64,000 bases of DNA from Pantoea dispersa (GTDB lineage: Bacteria > Pseudomonadota > Gammaproteobacteria > Enterobacterales > Enterobacteriaceae). Location: contig NZ_SCKT01000003.1 in the NCBI RefSeq assembly GCF_014155765.1, forward strand, positions 379,304 to 443,303. Direction: 5' to 3'. Below the pieces are notes generated by a model, which searched no databases, was not told where the DNA came from, and worked only from the letters and a program-made list of their open reading frames with translations. How positions within the stretch are numbered: the stretch's first letter is position 1; the number at the start of each line of letters is the position of its first letter. The position numbers and the translations under genes were made by a program. Below are positions 60,598 through 64,000 of the stretch, piece by piece.

Positions 60598-61464
60598 ATG
60601 CACATTACGCTGCGTCAGATTGAAGTGTTTACCGAGGTGCTGAAAAGCGGCTCCACCACGCAGGCCTCGCAGGTGCTGGCGCTGTCGCAGTCGGCGGTCA
60701 GCGCGGCCCTGGCCGATCTGGAAAGTCAGCTCGGTGTACAGCTGTTCGACCGCGTCGGTAAACGGCTGGTGCTCAACGAGCACGGCCGGCTGCTCTATCC
60801 GCGTGCGGTCGGGCTGCTGGAGCAGGCGATTGAGATCGAACAGCTGTTTAAAGAGGACAACGGAGCGATTCGCCTGTTTGCCAGCAGCACCATCGGCAAC
60901 TATCTGCTGCCGGGGATGATCGCCGCGTATCGTCGCGATTTTCCCACGCTGCCGCTGGAGCTGAGCGTTGGCAACAGCCAGGACGCCATCAATGCGGTGG
61001 CCGATTTTCGCGTCGACATTGGCCTGATTGAAGGGCCGTGCCATGAGCCGGATATCATCAGCGAACCGTGGCTGGAAGATGAACTGGTGGTGTTCGCCGC
61101 GCCGGATGCGCCGCTGTTACGGCAGCCGGTGACGCTGGAGACGCTGGCCGCTGCGCCGTGGATCCTGCGCGAGCGTGGTTCCGGTACGCGTGAGATTGTC
61201 GATTACCTGCTGCTGTCGCACCTGCCGCAGTTTCAGCTGGGGATGGAGTTGGGCAACTCGGAGGCGATTAAACACGCGGTGCGCCACGGCATGGGCATCA
61301 GCTGCTTATCGCGCCGGGTGATTACCGATTTGCTGGAGGCGGGCACGCTGACGGAAGTGCCGGTGCCCCTGCCGCGCCTGACGCGCACCCTGTATCGCAT
61401 CCATCACCGGCAGAAACATCTGTCGAAAGCGCTGAGCCGCTTCCTCGCCTATTGCCGGGAATAG
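60598..61464 (+). CDS. yeiE: LysR-family regulator YeiE
   Basis: A 288-residue LysR-type regulator. It has an N-terminal winged helix ([34 protein letters not shown]) and a periplasmic-binding-fold effector domain. E. coli YeiE responds to sulfite and controls yeiH and other genes. AGGAGCACGC lies before the ATG. It stands between yeiH and lysP as in E. coli. Confidence 0.95.
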   Translation: MHITLRQIEVFTEVLKSGSTTQASQVLALSQSAVSAALADLESQLGVQLFDRVGKRLVLNEHGRLLYPRAVGLLEQAIEIEQLFKEDNGAIRLFASSTIGNYLLPGMIAAYRRDFPTLPLELSVGNSQDAINAVADFRVDIGLIEGPCHEPDIISEPWLEDELVVFAAPDAPLLRQPVTLETLAAAPWILRERGSGTREIVDYLLLSHLPQFQLGMELGNSEAIKHAVRHGMGISCLSRRVITDLLEAGTLTEVPVPLPRLTRTLYRIHHRQKHLSKALSRFLAYCRE

Positions 61465-61600
61465 CTGCGGTGTGCCCTGTGCTGTGGCTAATAATTCCCG
61501 GCCGATTATGAAGGTAACTAATAACCCGAGGCGAATGCTATACAGTGCAGGCTTTGCTGCTACAATCGCGCCTTATTTTTATCCAGCATAGCGTTTACAC

Positions 61601-63067
61601 ATGCATAATGACTCAAAAACAACACAACAACCTGGGCTGCGCCGTGAATTAAAAGCGCGCCATCTCACCATGATCGCCATTGGCGGTTCTATCGGCACCG
61701 GCCTGTTTGTCGCCTCGGGTGCCACTATCTCTCAGGCGGGTCCTGGCGGTGCGTTACTCTCCTACGCGCTGATCGGCCTGATGGTCTACTTCCTGATGAC
61801 CAGCCTCGGCGAACTGGCGGCGTTTATGCCGGTCTCCGGTTCCTTTGCCACCTACGGCGCCAAATATGTCGAAGAGGGCTTTGGCTTCGCGCTGGGCTGG
61901 AACTACTGGTACAACTGGGCGGTGACCATCGCCGTTGACCTCGTTGCCTCACAGCTGGTGATGAACTACTGGTTCCCGGACACGCCAGGCTGGATCTGGA
62001 GCGCGCTGTTCCTCGGTCTGATGTTCCTGCTCAACTACATTTCGGTCAAAGGCTTCGGCGAGGCGGAATACTGGTTCTCGCTGATCAAAGTCGCCACCGT
62101 CATCATCTTTATTGTGGTCGGTGTGCTGATGATTACCGGCATCCTGCGCGGCGCAGAAAATGCAGGCTGGCACAACTGGACGGTGGGAGATGCGCCGTTT
62201 GCCGGCGGGTTTGCCGCGATGATTGGCGTGGCGATGATTGTCGGCTTCTCTTTCCAGGGCACCGAACTGATCGGGATTGCCGCCGGTGAATCAGAAGACC
62301 CGGCGAAGAATATCCCGCGCGCGGTGCGCCAGGTGTTCTGGCGTATTCTGCTGTTCTATGTGTTCGCGATCCTGATCATCAGCCTGATTCTGCCGTATAC
62401 CGATCCGCAGCTGCTGCATAACGATGTCACCGATATCAGCGTCAGCCCGTTCACGCTGGTGTTCCAGAATGCCGGTCTGCTGTCCGCGGCGGCGGTGATG
62501 AACGCGGTGATCCTGACGGCGGTGCTGTCGGCGGGTAACTCCGGCATGTACGCCTCAACGCGTATGCTGTTTAACCTGGCGCAGGAAGGCAAGGCACCGC
62601 GCATTTTTGCGAAGCTGTCGAAAGGCGGCGTACCGCGCAATGCCCTGCTGGCGACCACGGTGGTGGCAGCGCTGTGCTTCCTGACCTCGAAATTTGGCAA
62701 TCAGGAAGTGTACCTGTGGCTGCTGAATACGTCAGGGATGACCGGCTTTATCGCCTGGCTCGGCATTGCTATCAGCCATTATCGCTTCCGCCGCGGCTAT
62801 GTGGCGCAGGGGCTGAATCTGGCCGATCTGCCTTACCGCTCCGGCTTCTTCCCGCTGGGTCCGATGTTTGCGTTCGCGCTGTGTCTGATCATTACGCTGG
62901 GGCAGAATTATCAGGCATTTCTCGCCGATCGCATCGACTGGTACGGCGTAGCCGCAACCTATATCGGTATTCCGCTGTTCCTGGTGATCTGGCTGGGCTA
63001 CAAGCTGACGCGCGGCACCCGCTTCGTGAAATACAGCGAGATGGAATTCCCTTCCTTTAAGCAGTAA
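61601..63067 (+). CDS. lysP: Lysine-specific permease LysP
   Basis: A 12-helix APC-family lysine:proton symporter, also a co-sensor of CadC in E. coli. The 488-residue protein follows E. coli LysP (489 aa), with GGSIGTGLFVASG in helix 1 and GFSFQGTELIGIAAGESEDP in the central region. TACAAT at 61561-61566 may be the -10. The stop codon lies inside the first copy of a 109-bp tandem repeat. Confidence 0.97.
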   Translation: MHNDSKTTQQPGLRRELKARHLTMIAIGGSIGTGLFVASGATISQAGPGGALLSYALIGLMVYFLMTSLGELAAFMPVSGSFATYGAKYVEEGFGFALGWNYWYNWAVTIAVDLVASQLVMNYWFPDTPGWIWSALFLGLMFLLNYISVKGFGEAEYWFSLIKVATVIIFIVVGVLMITGILRGAENAGWHNWTVGDAPFAGGFAAMIGVAMIVGFSFQGTELIGIAAGESEDPAKNIPRAVRQVFWRILLFYVFAILIISLILPYTDPQLLHNDVTDISVSPFTLVFQNAGLLSAAAVMNAVILTAVLSAGNSGMYASTRMLFNLAQEGKAPRIFAKLSKGGVPRNALLATTVVAALCFLTSKFGNQEVYLWLLNTSGMTGFIAWLGIAISHYRFRRGYVAQGLNLADLPYRSGFFPLGPMFAFALCLIITLGQNYQAFLADRIDWYGVAATYIGIPLFLVIWLGYKLTRGTRFVKYSEMEFPSFKQ

Positions 63068-63507
63068 TGCCTGACAACGCGGCCTGGAGGCGTTTTTGCG
63101 CGATGAATCGCGCCGCTACAAATCGGTACAACTTTCTGTTGCGGCGCAATTTATTGCGCTGGCAAACAGGCAGTAGTGCCCGACAACGCGGCCGGGAGGC
63201 GTTTTTGCGCGATGAATCGCGCCGCTACAAACCGGTGCAACCCTCTGTAGCGGCGCAATTTATTGCGCTGGCAAACAGGCAGTAATACCTGACAACGCGG
63301 CCTGGACGCGGTCTTGCGCGATGAATCGCGCCGCTACAAATCGGTGCAACCCTCTGTAGCGGCGCAATTTATTGCGCTGGCAAACAGGCAGTAATGCATG
63401 ACAACGCGGCCTGGCGCGGTTTTGCGCGATGCATCGTGCCGCTACAAATCGGTGCAACCCTCTGTAGCGGCGCAATTTATTGCGCTGGCAAACAGGCAGT
63501 AATACCT
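63062..63507. repeat. Tandem array of four 109-bp palindromic units
   Basis: The marker GACAACGCGG recurs at 63073, 63182, 63291, 63400 and 63508, giving spacings of 109, 109, 109 and 108 bp. Each unit starts with a decayed copy of the terminator that ends the array. Next come two small hairpins (GCGCGAT-GA-ATCGCGC and GCGCAAT-TT-ATTGCGC) whose outer sequences CCGCTACA and TGTAGCGG also pair with each other. Each unit ends GGCAAACAGGCAGTAATGCC or similar. Units differ at only a few positions. Copy 4 has lost the perfect first hairpin (GATGCATCGTGC). No coding frame or spacer-type variation is seen. Confidence 0.9.
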
Positions 63508-63510
63508 GAC

Positions 63511-63536
63511 AACGCGGCCCCGGCCGCGTTTTTTTT
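63511..63536 (+). terminator. lysP terminator at the end of the repeat array
   Basis: AACGCGGCC (63511-63519) pairs perfectly with GGCCGCGTT (63522-63530) and is followed by eight T. It is the only intact version of the terminator-like motif that begins each 109-bp unit upstream. Confidence 0.9.
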
Positions 63537-63598
63537 GCGAACTATTACACTATGCAAACCTGGCGCAAACCATTCGGGCTTTGTTACAGAGACAGCAT

Positions 63599-63613
63599 TG
63601 ATAATTATTATCA
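63599..63613 (+). promoter_or_regulatory. Fur box
   Basis: TGATAATTATTATCA, a perfect 7-1-7 palindrome and a close match to the core of the Fur site, 50 bp before the permease start codon. It predicts repression by Fur when iron is plentiful. Confidence 0.85.
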
Positions 63614-63663
63614 CCTGCTCTATTGTGGCAGCCGTTATAAGGCGACAGGAAACAGGTAGAACA

Positions 63664-64000
63664 ATGCGTAGTACGGACTCCGCGCTGGTGGCGGAACATG
63701 GCACCGAAGCCGATACCCTGACCCGTTATCGTCAGGTTCTGCGTCAGCGACTGCTGCTGATTGGTGTGCTGGTGCTGGCGATCCTCGCTTCAGTTATCCT
63801 CGATTTCACCCTTGGCCCGGCCGGCCTGACGCTCAATACGCTGTGGCAAACGCTGCTCCATCCCGCAGCGGTGGATGCTGGCACGCGCGTGATCGTCTGG
63901 GACATCCGTCTGCCGTATGCGCTAATGGCGGTGGTGGTCGGCTTCTCACTCGGCCTCGCCGGTGCTGAAATGCAGACCATCCTCAATAACCCGCTGGCCA
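63664..64000 (+). CDS. FecCD-family iron-siderophore ABC permease, 5' part
   Basis: The first 112 residues of a BtuC/FecCD-type permease, cut by the window end. After a polar N-terminus comes a membrane helix (LLLIGVLVLAILASVIL), then the family motif WDIRLPYALMAVVVGFS followed by LAGAEMQTILNNPLA, which is typical of helix 2 and the loop after it. The upstream Fur box supports iron-siderophore import. In E. coli the siderophore receptor gene cirA is next to lysP; here this transporter takes its place. The substrate cannot be named from this part. Confidence 0.88.
   Translation, partial: MRSTDSALVAEHGTEADTLTRYRQVLRQRLLLIGVLVLAILASVILDFTLGPAGLTLNTLWQTLLHPAAVDAGTRVIVWDIRLPYALMAVVVGFSLGLAGAEMQTILNNPLA

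Noticed and set aside
60118-61044. 308-codon frame opposite DUF1232 and yeiE
   Set aside because: Crosses two genes and a promoter region; composition typical of antisense shadows.
63062-63507. CRISPR array
   Set aside because: The whole 109-bp unit is repeated, including the parts that would be spacers, and no cas genes are present.

Overview
The window is chromosomal backbone of a gamma-proteobacterium of the order Enterobacterales. Nearly every protein aligns by eye with its Escherichia coli counterpart at similar length. The base composition, the extra genes and the palindromic repeats suggest the Erwiniaceae (Pantoea/Erwinia group), but the genus cannot be fixed from the sequence alone. 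No prophage, transposase, CRISPR array or rRNA was seen. There is one tRNA (Pro, GGG) and one recognisable small RNA (micF).

Layout. 0-4.2 kb: end of the nuo operon (nuoL partial, nuoM, nuoN). 4.3-8.4 kb: elaA, opgD (Tat-exported glucan protein), elaB, yfaY. 8.4-12.7 kb: two palindromic repeats, then yfaE-nrdB-nrdA (class Ia ribonucleotide reductase) behind a promoter with NrdR boxes and a DnaA box. 13.2-16.8 kb: ubiG and gyrA. 16.9-24.3 kb: the Rcs phosphorelay, with rcsC facing rcsB and rcsD, and a YbjJ-like MFS gene directly upstream of rcsD. 24.7-26.3 kb: micF and ompC, divergent as in E. coli. 26.3-27.8 kb: a TetR regulator and a DUF1348 protein with two palindromic operators between them, then two very small reverse-strand ORFs. 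28-31.4 kb: apbE, alkB, yojI. 31.4-34.3 kb: accessory block (possible sRNA, EntD-type phosphopantetheinyl transferase, three unrecognised small proteins, a 19-cysteine copper-protein homologue). 34.4-42.7 kb: tRNA-Pro, yejM, yejL, yejK, rplY, radD, rsuA, bcr, yejG. 42.7-50.7 kb: yejABEF peptide importer, rtn/pdeN, mepS. 51.2-54.0 kb: lpxT, yeiR, efpL, yeiW. 54.2-58.1 kb: fruBKA under two Cra sites. 58.2-63.1 kb: nfo, yeiH, a DUF1232 gene, yeiE, lysP. 63.06-63.54 kb: four tandem 109-bp repeats ending in the lysP terminator. 63.6 kb to the end: a Fur-box palindrome and the start of a FecCD-type iron-siderophore permease.

The gene order is that of E. coli from lysP to nuoL read backwards, but shortened: nap, ccm, eco, mqo, ada, atoSC, yfaL, setB and cirA, known from the E. 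coli map, are missing here. The less ordinary content sits where those genes would be: the 26.3-27.8 kb and 31.4-34.3 kb blocks, the MFS gene joined to rcsDB, the DUF1232 gene before yeiE, and the repeat array after lysP.

Envelope functions dominate: OpgD, Rcs, OmpC/micF, YejM and LpxT (LPS control), and MepS (peptidoglycan). DNA precursor and repair genes (nrdAB, gyrA, alkB, radD, nfo) and transport (Nuo, YejABEF, Fru, LysP, Bcr, YojI) make up most of the rest.
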